From: Hyphomicrobiales bacterium
Lineage (GTDB): Bacteria > Pseudomonadota > Alphaproteobacteria > Rhizobiales > JAKSCL01
Length of the DNA: 35,058 bases
NCBI GenBank assembly: GCA_022360615.1
Contig: JAKSCL010000193.1
Span: forward strand, 1-35,058
Reading direction: 5' to 3'
The translations under genes and the position numbers were made by a program. A model generated the notes under the pieces. That model did no database searches, was not told where the DNA came from, and saw only the letters and a program-made list of their open reading frames with translations. Positions 16,850-25,213 of this stretch are shown one piece after another; position 1 is the first letter of the stretch; every line of letters begins with the position of its first letter.

Positions 16850-17800
16850 ATGTTCCGCCTCGTCCACCTCTCAGACACACACCAGCCACCTCTGCCGCCC
16901 CTGCCTGCACGGGCGTTTTTCTCCAAGCGTGTGTCCGGTTATCTGAACTGGATGCGCGGGCGCCGAAACGTCCATCTGGCCGATGTTCTTGAGAAGACGC
17001 GGCGTGCAATTATCGGCATGAACGCGGACCATATCGCGGTCACGGGCGACCTCACCAACCTCGGATTGCCGGCAGAGGTGAAGCAGTCCCGTTCTTTTCT
17101 GGAAAGCCTCGGCGAGCCGGAAAATGTAACCGCCATCCCTGGCAATCACGACGCCTATGTGGCGGGCGCGCTCGAGGAGGCGGTCGCAGCCTGGGCGCCC
17201 TTCATGACCGGGGATGGCCACACCGAGCCGCATTTCCCGTTCGTGCGGCGGCGCGGCAAGGTCTCGCTGGTTGGTCTCAACAGCGCCGTTCCAAAACCCT
17301 TCTTCGTGTCCGCCGGCGAACTCGGCGATGCGCAACGCAAGGAACTGGCCCGTGTGCTTGAGGACGAAGGCGAACGCGGCGCTTTCCGCATCGTGCTTAT
17401 ACACCATCCGCCCCTTGAGGGACTTGATAATGGCCGCAGCAAAAGCCTTACCGATGCGCCGGCGCTGGCGGACATCCTGAAAGAAAAGGGTGTTGAACTG
17501 GTGCTCTACGGCCATGTGCACCGGTACGCGGTGACACCGCTTTCAACCTCAACTGGCGAGGCCCTCATGATCGGCACGCCCTCGGCCTCGATTGAAGCCG
17601 GCCCGAAGCGAAAAAAGCCGGGCGGGTTCCTCTCGCTCGAAATTGACAGCATAGCCCAAGGGCATTGGAACCTCACGGTGGAACGCTGGGGCGTCAAAAC
17701 GGGCAGCCCCAAGGCGGAACAGCTCGGCAAGGAAAAGCACAATCTGGAGCGGACAAACCTTCCCGCCAGCTACGCGGGCGGGCCCGCAAAAAACGCATAG
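16850..17800 (+). CDS. Calcineurin-like metallophosphoesterase
   Basis: This 316-residue protein carries the full set of binuclear-metal motifs of the calcineurin-like phosphoesterases: LSDTH (D9, H11), TGDLTN (D67), PGNHD (98-101), LIHHPP and YGHVHRY. Cyclic-nucleotide, phospholipid and nucleotide phosphodiesterases all share this layout; the exact substrate cannot be read off. No signal peptide is seen, so it is probably cytoplasmic. I use the ATG at 16850, which starts MFRLVHLSDTH as is normal for the family; an upstream TTG at 16820 is in frame. The 3' end overlaps the opposite gene by 31 bases. The C-terminal tail (about 285-316) is lysine-rich and variable. Confidence 0.9.
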   Translation: MFRLVHLSDTHQPPLPPLPARAFFSKRVSGYLNWMRGRRNVHLADVLEKTRRAIIGMNADHIAVTGDLTNLGLPAEVKQSRSFLESLGEPENVTAIPGNHDAYVAGALEEAVAAWAPFMTGDGHTEPHFPFVRRRGKVSLVGLNSAVPKPFFVSAGELGDAQRKELARVLEDEGERGAFRIVLIHHPPLEGLDNGRSKSLTDAPALADILKEKGVELVLYGHVHRYAVTPLSTSTGEALMIGTPSASIEAGPKRKKPGGFLSLEIDSIAQGHWNLTVERWGVKTGSPKAEQLGKEKHNLERTNLPASYAGGPAKNA

Positions 17801-18393
17801 GCGAGAATGGCAACGGCGCCCGTTAGCGCACCAAGCACAAATGCCGCAAAGAGGTCCCAACGCGACGCACCGGTCTTGGACCCCGCATTACCCGATGTGC
17901 GGCCCGCAAGCCTCATCTCCTCGATTGAACGTTCCCGCTCCAAGAGGCGGTGGGCAATGTATTCCGTGACATGCGCTGCCATTTCGGTCACGTCGGCCGA
18001 TTCAAAGAGCACCCGCCGCCCGGAACGCAAATCCTCAATCAGCCTGTAGGTGCGCGCATCACGCCCCATCGCCACATAGCCGAGCATATCGATCCAGAAC
18101 CGCGGCGGATCGCCCGGCACGATGTCGAAATGCATGGAATCCCAATGGGCCGCAGCCTCTTCGATCACATCCTTAAGGGCATCTCTTAGAAGCTCAAGAC
18201 GTGTAACTTCGGCCGCACGCACACCCATGATGCTGTCCATGCGGTCGGCATGCGACTGGCGCGCGTCATTCATCGCATCGCGTAAGCGCGGGATGCGCGC
18301 GACGCTGGCCGGTGGGGTTTGGATTGGCGCGTGCGTCTCGTTCTCGTGCCCGCCCGTCTCCCCCTTAGGATCGCTGTGTTCGGTCTGGGACAT
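17770..18393 (-). CDS. Hypothetical protein with a C-terminal membrane anchor
   Basis: I do not recognise this 207-residue protein. The first 30 residues are polar and rich in Glu, His and Pro. Residues about 40-165 are largely helical and charged (RLELLRDALKDVIEEAAAHW, HRLLERERSIEEMRLAGR). They enclose a segment HFDIVPGDPPRFWIDMLGYV with AMGRDARTYRLIEDLRSGRR after it. This resembles helical domains of alphaproteobacterial proteins annotated only as hypothetical. A single hydrophobic helix (WDLFAAFVLGALTGAVAILA, about 179-203) ends the protein, so it is tail-anchored with the bulk in the cytoplasm. The stop overlaps the metallophosphoesterase gene by 31 bases on the opposite strand. It diverges from the glycosyltransferase. 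Confidence 0.75.
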   Translation of the reverse strand: MSQTEHSDPKGETGGHENETHAPIQTPPASVARIPRLRDAMNDARQSHADRMDSIMGVRAAEVTRLELLRDALKDVIEEAAAHWDSMHFDIVPGDPPRFWIDMLGYVAMGRDARTYRLIEDLRSGRRVLFESADVTEMAAHVTEYIAHRLLERERSIEEMRLAGRTSGNAGSKTGASRWDLFAAFVLGALTGAVAILAYAFFAGPPA

Positions 18394-18451
18394 GGCCCGT
18401 TGACCTGCTGGGAACGGAGAAAGAACATTTTAATAATCAAGGATCGCCGTC

Positions 18452-18568
18452 ATGCGCAAGTCCGTAGCGCGCATACCGGTATCGGTTGGCGGCATTGAGA
18501 CAGTCCTCAAACATGAGCCGTTCAAAGGGCCAGAGCCCGGCTGGCGGCTGCGCTACCGGAGGTCGTGA
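18452..18568 (+). CDS. Possible small ORF (38 codons) ahead of the glycosyltransferase
   Basis: An ATG at 18452 is preceded by AAGGA with 7-8 bases spacing, and by a TTGACC hexamer at 18400-18405 in an AT-rich stretch. The frame encodes 38 residues beginning MRKSVARIPV and ending RLRYRRS. It is basic and has no recognised domain. The opposite strand (18437-18514) also reads as a plausible short peptide, so coding strand is uncertain and neither may be real. Confidence 0.22.
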   Translation: MRKSVARIPVSVGGIETVLKHEPFKGPEPGWRLRYRRS

Positions 18569-18650
18569 GCAATGTATCAATTCCAGAACGGATGGTCTAA
18601 GACCGGCCGTCCGATGTGTCTGTACGCGTTTTCGGCTTTGAAGGAATTCA

Positions 18651-19730
18651 ATGAACATAGCCATGGTGGTCCCGCGGAACACGAGCTTCGGCCCGGAATC
18701 CGCAACGGCGACCGATCTCGACACACGCGACTTTGTCCTCCATTCGCGCTATGCGGCCACCACCCGTATCATCACACATCCTGTCGATAAGCCGTTCCCC
18801 GGATTCAACATCACATTCGTGCCGCGTCATAAAACCGGCGTTCATTCCATCCAAGGCCGGGCATTCGCCGAGGCCGCGATTCAGGACAAAACCGACCTTG
18901 TCGTCGTACAGCAGCACGTTCCCACAGCCATTGAGATTGCGCGCCGCGCCAGAAAACGCGGCATCCCGGTTATCCTCCACCGCCACGCCAATGTCCGGCC
19001 GCCAAAACACCTTCTGGGGCGCCTGCGGCAGCGCTGGCTCTACAGCCGCTTCACTCGAACGCTGTGGGTGAGCCATTATTCACGCGGCTTGTTTCTTCAT
19101 GTGCATCCCGCGCTCGCCAACCAGGCGGTGGTCATGCATAACGGCCTCGATATGGAGGACTGGCACCCAGCGCGGGAACGGGCCCGCGAAGTGCTGTTCG
19201 TCGGACGCGCCCACCCGGAAAAGGGCGCGGTTGAAGCGGCGCAAGGTGCCGCAGAAGCCCTGCAGGACCAGCCGGATTGGCATGCACGCTTCATCCTTGG
19301 CCGTGCAACGCGGGACGTCGCCTACACGCAACGGATCAAAGACGCGCTCGCACCCCTGGGAACGCGGGCTGAATGGCATCAGGATGTGCCGCACGCCAAG
19401 GCAAAGGCGGCGTTTGAACGTGCCGCAATTGCCCTTGTCCCCTCCGTTTATGAAGAACCGTTCGGGCGCACGGCACTCGAAGCGTTCGCAGGCGGGGCCG
19501 CAGTGGTGACATCCGCGCGCGGCGGTCTTTCGGAAATCGTCGGAGACCTATGTGTCCGGCTTGCCGAAGTGACGCCCACCGCGATTGCGGAGACGCTTCG
19601 GAATTTGATGGCCGATCAGGCCGAACTGCGGCGCTTGTCGGACGCAGGCCGCAAACGAGCTGTCGAACAGTTCGATATCCGGGTTCTGTCGGCCCGGCTG
19701 GACGCGCTCTATGACAACGCCGTTCGATGA
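18651..19730 (+). CDS. Glycosyltransferase family 4 protein
   Basis: This 359-residue GT-B glycosyltransferase has an N-terminal Rossmann domain, including KTDLVVVQQHVP and IPVILHRHAN. The C-terminal GT4 domain has VLFVGRAHPEKGAVEAAQGA for nucleotide-sugar binding, and the family EX7E motif in EEPFGRTALEAFAGGAAVVT. It probably transfers a sugar from a nucleotide donor to a lipid or polysaccharide acceptor at the inner membrane face. The ATG has AAGGA five bases upstream. No other polysaccharide gene is nearby, so the product is unknown. It faces the DUF2267 gene; the 66 bases between them hold two short palindromes (CATCCGGATG, CCGTTGAACGG) that may help end both transcripts. Confidence 0.9.
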   Translation: MNIAMVVPRNTSFGPESATATDLDTRDFVLHSRYAATTRIITHPVDKPFPGFNITFVPRHKTGVHSIQGRAFAEAAIQDKTDLVVVQQHVPTAIEIARRARKRGIPVILHRHANVRPPKHLLGRLRQRWLYSRFTRTLWVSHYSRGLFLHVHPALANQAVVMHNGLDMEDWHPARERAREVLFVGRAHPEKGAVEAAQGAAEALQDQPDWHARFILGRATRDVAYTQRIKDALAPLGTRAEWHQDVPHAKAKAAFERAAIALVPSVYEEPFGRTALEAFAGGAAVVTSARGGLSEIVGDLCVRLAEVTPTAIAETLRNLMADQAELRRLSDAGRKRAVEQFDIRVLSARLDALYDNAVR

Positions 19731-19796
19731 AGCATTGCGATGCTGCTCCTCATCAGGGCGCACCCATCCGGATGCGGCCGTTGAACGGTTCCAACT

Positions 19797-20252
19797 CTAG
19801 CCGGAATGGGACCCCGCCCGCGTCCGCGCGGCTTTGGGCCACAGCGCTTTGATTTCAGCCGGCAGCATGTTGATGACATCGTCGATTTCGCCAGCCGAAA
19901 GCTCCGCATTCAAGAGCGCGAATACAGCCTCGATCGCGCGATCCACCGCAACGGCTTCGTGACCGCGGAGCATACCCCGCACGCCATGGATGAATTCATC
20001 GGCATGGCGGATTTTCTCCGGTGTCTTGGACGGCACCCAGCCTTCGAAATAAAAACCCCGCACAAGCATCGGCAATTGCGCGCCGAGTTGCACGGCTTCA
20101 TCAGGCGTCAAACGGTCGCGCAATTGATGCAGCACCGCGCGCAGAACCGCATACGCCTCCTGCTCATTGTCCGCACCAGCCGCGTCCCGCAGCTGTTTCA
20201 GCCACAACTGGGTTTCCTGAATCGTCGATGCGAAGACAGGGGGAAGGGTCAT
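19797..20252 (-). CDS. DUF2267 domain protein
   Basis: This 151-residue protein shows the DUF2267 pattern. It starts with FASTIQETQLWLKQL, continues EAYAVLRAVLHQLRDRLTPD and EAVQLGAQLPMLVRGFYFEG, and closes with HADEFIHGVRGM, EAVAVDRAIEAVFALLNAEL and INMLPAEIKALWP. It is all-helical, with two repeats of about 65 residues. The function is unestablished; such genes are often near stress-response genes. I choose the ATG at 20252 because AAAGGAGG lies 9 bases upstream. The frame extends much further upstream (to 20558) but runs antisense through the end of the cyclase gene and has no second ribosome site. It lies 176 bases downstream of the adenylate cyclase on the same strand. Confidence 0.85.
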   Translation of the reverse strand: MTLPPVFASTIQETQLWLKQLRDAAGADNEQEAYAVLRAVLHQLRDRLTPDEAVQLGAQLPMLVRGFYFEGWVPSKTPEKIRHADEFIHGVRGMLRGHEAVAVDRAIEAVFALLNAELSAGEIDDVINMLPAEIKALWPKAARTRAGSHSG

Positions 20253-20428
20253 GCTTTGCGCCTCCTTTGCCGAATTTCCCGACAACAGCCGCCACAGAGG
20301 CATCCGTAGCGATACCGGAGAAAGATGCGGCGGATTGTCGCAAAATATGATTTCGTTCGGTTGGCGCGCGATGCAACTTCGCATGATTACCGATGGGCGC
20401 CAGCGCGTTGGCGGCAGGCTGTCAGCCT

Positions 20429-21742
20429 CTAAGCTTCGAGCGACACGAGATCGACCGCGTGCTTCATGCCGGTAACGGCCTGATCCTTCAGGCGTGTGAC
20501 TTTTTTCGTCGGCTGATAACCCTGCAGAATGGCCATGTCGTAATGGCGCGCCGTGCAAAGGACGGCCGTCCCCAGATGCTTGTTTGCCGCCTCAAGTTTC
20601 GCGGCCGTGTTCACCGCATTGCCGATCACCGTGTGTTCAAGCCGGTCCTGCGAGCCGATGATGCCAACAGTCACATTACCGCTGCAAGCCGCCACACCGA
20701 TCCTTATGCCGTCTTCAAGACCCCATTCCCTGAGCTCCTGGTTCATATCCTTTGCGCAATCAAGAATGGCTTCGACAGCACGGAGCGAGTTCGCGGCATG
20801 CGCTTCGCCCGTATGATAGGCACCGAACGTGGCGAGGATGCCGTCGCCCAGGAACTTATCGATCGCGCCGCCGTTTTCCTGAATGGCCGGAACAACATGA
20901 CGCTGATAGCAGGTGAGCAATTTCGTGACTTCGCCCGGCTGCATGTTCGCCGATAGGGGCGTGAAACCGCGTATGTCGACCGTGAGAACGGAGACCTCGC
21001 GCGAGACCCCCATTCCAGCCTTCAGTTCATCCTCGCCGCCCCCGCGCAGGGAGGTCGCCACATCGGGTGCAAAAAAACGCGAAAGATTGGCGACCGCGGC
21101 TTCATCCCGCACCGCGGTACCCAACAGACCGCGTGCGCTCACCGAAGCATAGGCGAGCAACAATGTCACCGCGACCACCGAAATCATCTTGTCGAGTTCG
21201 GCGCCGATCAGGATTTCCATACCGTTCACATAGGCAACGTAATTCCGGGTGATTCCAGGAAAATCGGGGTCCATCCAAACGGAATACCAGACGAGCCAGC
21301 CCCATCCCGCGAGAAAAGCGGCACCCGTGATCAGCACATAGGTCGGATCGAAGCGCAGCGCCCTAAGCGCAATGAAAATGAAGATGTAAAGGAAAGACGG
21401 CGATTTCAGTGAGAATGACGTCGGCTCCCCATATTGGATGTGGAAGCTGTAAATGAGACCGATCAGGAACACGACGTCGGCGAAGATCGAGAGGACGAGA
21501 AACGCTGGATTGAGCAGTCGCCGTACGGCAAGCAGCAACCTGACGAGCGTGAAGGTGCCATAGGCCGAAAGCGCATAGGGCGTGATGTTGAACGCGCCGC
21601 CGCCTTCGGCCTTGGGGGCCGCCACGTAGAGGGCGGCGAAGAAAACAACGAGCGCCAGTTGCGCGAGCGAGATACGCACCTCGGCATCCTGGTCGCGTTC
21701 CTGGATCTGGGAAAGGACCCGTTCGTTCAAACTCCTGGACAT
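20429..21742 (-). CDS. Membrane-anchored class III adenylate/guanylate cyclase
   Basis: This 437-residue protein has about six membrane helices in residues 25-205 and a C-terminal class III cyclase domain from about 245. It makes cAMP (or less likely cGMP) at the cytoplasmic face. Metal-binding D256 (VLTVDIRGFTPLS) and D300 (KFLGDGILATF) are present, and K296 is the usual adenine-selecting lysine. In the transition-state motif NTAAKLE (378-384) the expected arginine is lysine, a variant I believe also occurs in other rhizobial cyclases. The N-terminal helices may sense a signal. The metallo-beta-lactamase-fold gene ends 33 bases upstream on the same strand, so the pair is likely one operon. 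A short hairpin (20416-20428) follows the stop. Confidence 0.92.
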   Translation of the reverse strand: MSRSLNERVLSQIQERDQDAEVRISLAQLALVVFFAALYVAAPKAEGGGAFNITPYALSAYGTFTLVRLLLAVRRLLNPAFLVLSIFADVVFLIGLIYSFHIQYGEPTSFSLKSPSFLYIFIFIALRALRFDPTYVLITGAAFLAGWGWLVWYSVWMDPDFPGITRNYVAYVNGMEILIGAELDKMISVVAVTLLLAYASVSARGLLGTAVRDEAAVANLSRFFAPDVATSLRGGGEDELKAGMGVSREVSVLTVDIRGFTPLSANMQPGEVTKLLTCYQRHVVPAIQENGGAIDKFLGDGILATFGAYHTGEAHAANSLRAVEAILDCAKDMNQELREWGLEDGIRIGVAACSGNVTVGIIGSQDRLEHTVIGNAVNTAAKLEAANKHLGTAVLCTARHYDMAILQGYQPTKKVTRLKDQAVTGMKHAVDLVSLEA

Positions 21743-21775
21743 TTCTATTTAGATACGAGCGGGCCATTTTGCGCG

Positions 21776-22606
21776 CTAAACGGCCAGCGTCATCCCTTCC
21801 TTCGCTATGACCGCACTCTTGTGCTGAGCGCTTATCTCTTCGGCAATTGCGTCAAGCGCATCGTCGCTGCGCATCGGTGAGTGGTGAAAGGCAACGGGTG
21901 TTTTCACACCGGCCGCATCCGCAACGCGCAGCATTTGCTGCCATGTTGAGTGCCCCCAACCTTGATAGGCGGGGTATTCCGCATCCGTGAAGGTCGCATC
22001 ATAGACCATGATGTCGGCGTCCGACACGAAATCGACGATCGCGGCATCGATCGCGGCATCGCCATGCTCATGGTCGGTGATGATAGCCATCGTTTTACCG
22101 GCCCAGTGAAAGCGGTAGCCGGTGGCGCCGCCAGGATGGTTCAAGCGAACCGTGCCGACTTCCAGACCCGGCTGCGGCTTCAATCTGTCGCCCGGCTTGA
22201 AATGGCTCAACTGACATTCCCTTAAGACGGTGAGCTTGGCCGGAAAGAGCGGCCGCGCCATAAGCGAGGAAAATACCGTCTCAAGCGTATCGGGCGGGGT
22301 CAGATGCCCGGCCCAGCAGCGCACATCGAAGGAGGGATCGTAGAAAGGCCTGAAGAATGGCAACCCGTTTACATGATCCAAATGCGTGTGCGTGAAAAAA
22401 AGAGAAAAGCGCCGCACGTCATCGGCCATGATTCGCTTGCCAAGACGGATGGCACCCAACCCGCAGTCGATCACGATCAGATGGCCACCGGCGCGCACTT
22501 CGAGGCAGGTGGTGTTTCCGCCATAGCGGACAGTCTCCGGCCCCGGCACCGGATAAGACCCCCGCACTCCCCAAAAAGTGACACTCAACTCACCGCCGTC
22601 CGCCAT
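21776..22606 (-). CDS. Metallo-beta-lactamase-fold hydrolase, possibly a cyclic-nucleotide phosphodiesterase
   Basis: This 276-residue MBL-fold protein has the zinc motif THTHLDH (72-78), with later ligands probably at H157, D178 and H219 or H242. It opens with VTFWGVRGSYPVPGPETVRY followed by GGNTTCLEV. That opening is typical of MBL proteins of the COG1235 group (PhnP/phosphodiesterase-like), and FHHSPMRSDDALDAI is typical of the same group. Members act on phosphodiester bonds, sometimes cyclic nucleotides. It lies directly upstream of a membrane adenylate cyclase (33 bases), so a role in breaking down the second messenger is an attractive inference. The sequence does not prove the substrate. 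The ATG at 22606 has only a distant ribosome-like GGGG. Confidence 0.87.
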   Translation of the reverse strand: MADGGELSVTFWGVRGSYPVPGPETVRYGGNTTCLEVRAGGHLIVIDCGLGAIRLGKRIMADDVRRFSLFFTHTHLDHVNGLPFFRPFYDPSFDVRCWAGHLTPPDTLETVFSSLMARPLFPAKLTVLRECQLSHFKPGDRLKPQPGLEVGTVRLNHPGGATGYRFHWAGKTMAIITDHEHGDAAIDAAIVDFVSDADIMVYDATFTDAEYPAYQGWGHSTWQQMLRVADAAGVKTPVAFHHSPMRSDDALDAIAEEISAQHKSAVIAKEGMTLAV

Positions 22607-22874
22607 TGCTCAATCGTTTCCCCGAAGTATCAACGCCCTCTCCTTTGATGCCGTGAATGCTCAAGTGGGTACGCTCGACCTTCGCATACCACCCGGTCTA
22701 TCTTCGGTGAAAATCAAAACCTGTCGATACAGCGGGGGCGATGCGGGCTATTAAGCGAAGACACTTTCGAACATGGAGTGTCCGTCAGCCCGGACGGACG
22801 CCGCCAGGCAGGCCGCACCATCTGAGCCGCGAGGGAAGTGAACTGGCGCGAGATAAAAATGGAGGAGACGGACT
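22607..22874. promoter_or_regulatory. Divergent region between MBL hydrolase and iron-type alcohol dehydrogenase
   Basis: These 268 bases hold the promoters of two divergent units. An imperfect inverted repeat (GTGGGTACGC at 22665-22674, GCATACCAC at 22684-22692) could be an operator. A hairpin, GTCCGTC (22780-22786) with GACGGAC (22793-22799), lies in the probable leader of the dehydrogenase mRNA. No gene is evident, and I cannot name a regulator. Confidence 0.35.
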
Positions 22875-24029
22875 TTGACCGGATTTACCTTTCAAACGAC
22901 GAAATCGGTGCTCTCTGAGACCGGGGCAACGGAGAAGATCGGCGGTATTCTGGCGGACATGGGTTGCCGCACGGTCGCGTTTGTCACCGATCCGGTGATT
23001 CTCGAATTGGGTCTGGCCGAGGCCGCCCTGAAAAGCATCGAAAATGCAGGCCTTGATGTCTGGATATGCTCGGAGGTTGTCGCCGACCCGCCCGAAGCGA
23101 TGATCCTGGAAGCTGCGCAAACGGCGCGGGCGAAGGGTGTGGACGGGGTGGCTTCGGTCGGCGGCGGCTCGTCGCTCGACACGGCGAAACTCGTGGCGCT
23201 TCTCGCCAACACCGGCCAGCCGATTGCGGAAATGTACGGCGTCGGACTTGTCACAGGCGATAGGTTGCCGCTCGTGCTGGCGCCGACGACGGCGGGCACA
23301 GGTTCGGAGGTTACTCCGATTGCTATCGTCACCACGGGAACCTCCGAGAAAAAGGGCGTTGTCGCGCCACAACTCTTTCCCGATTGGGCGATCCTCGATG
23401 CTGAACTGACCGTCGGCCTTCCGGCCCATGTGACGGCGGCAACAGGCATCGATGCCATGGTGCACGCCATTGAGGCCTACACCTCAAAGCACAGGAAAAA
23501 CCCGGTTTCCGACTGTCTCGCGCGCCAGGCCCTCGCCCTGCTTGGCGCGAATGTCCGGACCGCGTGCACCGATCCCGGGAACCGTCAAGCCCGCGCTGAC
23601 ATGCTGCTCGGCTCCATGCTGGCCGGCATGGCGTTCGCCAATGCGCCGGTTGCCGCCGTCCATGCGCTTGCCTATCCGCTCGGCGGCCATTTCCATGTGC
23701 CCCACGGGCTTTCGAACGCGCTCGTTCTCCCGTATGTGCTCGACTTCAATATGCCCGATGCACGCACGCTCTATGACGAGATCGCGCCGATCATCTTCCC
23801 AGACCTTGCCGATAAGGCGAATGGCCGGCGCGCAGAAGGCATGGTCGAGCGCTTCACCGCGCTTGGCGGCGAACTGGGGATGAAAACCAGGCTCTCGGAG
23901 GTCGGCGTGAGCCACAACCATCTGCCGATGCTTGCCGAGGACGCCATGAAGCAGACGCGGCTTCTTGTGAACAATCCGCGCGAGATGACCTATGACGCGG
24001 CCCGCGCCATCTACGAACAGGCGCTTTAG
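22875..24029 (+). CDS. Iron-containing alcohol dehydrogenase
   Basis: This 384-residue enzyme is a group III (iron-dependent) NAD(P) alcohol dehydrogenase. The dinucleotide site is GGGSSLDTAK (96-105), followed by APTTAGTGSEVTPIAI. Metal ligands are D193 and H197 in GIDAMVHAIEAY, H263 in AVHALAYPLGGHFHVPHG, and H277 in the same block. The family interconverts alcohols and aldehydes or ketones, including lactaldehyde, 1,3-propanediol and hydroxyacid substrates; the specific one is not apparent. The start codon is TTG with a strong GGAGGA 8 bases upstream, so I accept it. It faces the aldo/keto reductase gene, with 13 bases between the stops; the two may act on related carbonyl compounds. Confidence 0.92.
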   Translation: MTGFTFQTTKSVLSETGATEKIGGILADMGCRTVAFVTDPVILELGLAEAALKSIENAGLDVWICSEVVADPPEAMILEAAQTARAKGVDGVASVGGGSSLDTAKLVALLANTGQPIAEMYGVGLVTGDRLPLVLAPTTAGTGSEVTPIAIVTTGTSEKKGVVAPQLFPDWAILDAELTVGLPAHVTAATGIDAMVHAIEAYTSKHRKNPVSDCLARQALALLGANVRTACTDPGNRQARADMLLGSMLAGMAFANAPVAAVHALAYPLGGHFHVPHGLSNALVLPYVLDFNMPDARTLYDEIAPIIFPDLADKANGRRAEGMVERFTALGGELGMKTRLSEVGVSHNHLPMLAEDAMKQTRLLVNNPREMTYDAARAIYEQAL

Positions 24030-24042
24030 GGCCAATCGCGAT

Positions 24043-25068
24043 TTAGGTTTCGGGCAATGTTTCCATGTCGACGATGCGCCCGCGATAGGGATAGCGGGGA
24101 TCGTTATAGCCGGGCGTCGAGGCATGCCCGGATGGGACGAGCGCATCCAGCAGCGCCTCGTCCTCGCGCGTGTAGGCTTCCCTGAGACCGGCGATATAAC
24201 TCTTGGTCTGCGCCAGAGTGCGCGGCCCGATCAAGACGGACTGAACAGTGGCGTTCGCCAAAACCCAGTTTAGGGCAAAGCCGATGGAGGTCAGCCCCCG
24301 GCCTTCCCGGTTTCTAACGATCTGCTGGGCTAATTCGAACGATTCCTTGCGGAACTCCGTCTCCATCATGCGCGGATCGTTCCGCGCCGCACGCGAGCCT
24401 TCCGGCTTACCGCCGTCCGCACCGTATTTTCCGGTCAGCACCCCCCGCGCCAGGGGCGAATAAGGCACAACGCCAATGCCGAAATGAGCACATGCCGCCA
24501 AGTAGTCGATCTCGGGCAGGCGGTTGAAGGCGTGGTAATAAGGTTGCGCCGCAACGGGGCGTGGGACGCCAAGCGTATCGGCAATGCGCACCATCTCGGC
24601 GATCTTCCAGCCTTGGAAGTTGGAGAAACCCCAGGAGCGGATTTTCCCCGCTTCGATCAGCGCACCCATCGCCGCGACGGGCTCTTGGAGCGAAACGCTC
24701 TCATCGTCGAGATGCAGATAATAGAGATCGAGATAATCCGTTCCGAGCCGCTTAAGGCTGGCATCGATGGCGGTCTCTATCCAGCCGCGTGCCAGACCGC
24801 CCGATCCCTCAATGCCCTTAACAGTGTTGCCGACTTTCGAAGCGAGAACCCATGACGCCCTGTCCGGGGCGATGATATCCGCGAGGATCTCCTCGGAGCG
24901 TCCGCCCGCATATTGGTCGGCCGTATCGAGGAAGTTCCCGCCAGCCTCGCGGTAGCAATCGACAATCCGCCCGGCCTCGTCCGCGTCCGTCTGATCGCCA
25001 AACATCATCGTTCCAAGGCAAAGCGAGGTGACGCTGAAAGGGGCGTTTCCGAATGCACCGGGTTCCAT
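24043..25068 (-). CDS. Aldo/keto reductase
   Basis: This 341-residue NADPH-dependent aldo/keto reductase has the full catalytic tetrad: D48 and Y53 (FLDTADQYAGGRSEE), K78 (VLASKVGNT) and H119 (DYLDLYYLHLDD). SWGFSNFQGWKI and VPYSPLARGVLTGKYG match the AKR cofactor and barrel segments. SVLIGPRTLAQ is the usual C-terminal cofactor motif, resembling YajO/YhdN-type enzymes. AAGGA precedes the ATG at 25068 by 8 bases, so I prefer this to the upstream in-frame start at 25107. Its substrates are broad (aldehydes, ketones). It is on the same strand as the VOC-TauE-ThDP group 145 bases away and could be read through from it. Confidence 0.92.
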   Translation of the reverse strand: MEPGAFGNAPFSVTSLCLGTMMFGDQTDADEAGRIVDCYREAGGNFLDTADQYAGGRSEEILADIIAPDRASWVLASKVGNTVKGIEGSGGLARGWIETAIDASLKRLGTDYLDLYYLHLDDESVSLQEPVAAMGALIEAGKIRSWGFSNFQGWKIAEMVRIADTLGVPRPVAAQPYYHAFNRLPEIDYLAACAHFGIGVVPYSPLARGVLTGKYGADGGKPEGSRAARNDPRMMETEFRKESFELAQQIVRNREGRGLTSIGFALNWVLANATVQSVLIGPRTLAQTKSYIAGLREAYTREDEALLDALVPSGHASTPGYNDPRYPYRGRIVDMETLPET

Positions 25069-25213
25069 GGGCTTTGTCCTTTTAGCTTTGTTTTGCGCCC
25101 GGCGCATTTGCCGCCGCTTTGCATGTGTTCAGTAGAAGACGCGCGTTCTGATGACCAGTGCCGCAGCGCTGATTGAGTCCTGCATCAAGCGAATGGAAGC
25201 CTTGTCGAAGACC

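Noticed and set aside
16744-16926. N-terminal extension of the NUDIX gene
   Set aside because: It overlaps the divergent metallophosphoesterase start and encodes non-conserved Arg/Gly-rich sequence; an ATG at 16743 gives a normal-sized protein.
20253-20558. N-terminal extension of the DUF2267 gene
   Set aside because: It runs antisense through the end of the cyclase gene, whereas a near-perfect ribosome site marks the ATG at 20252.
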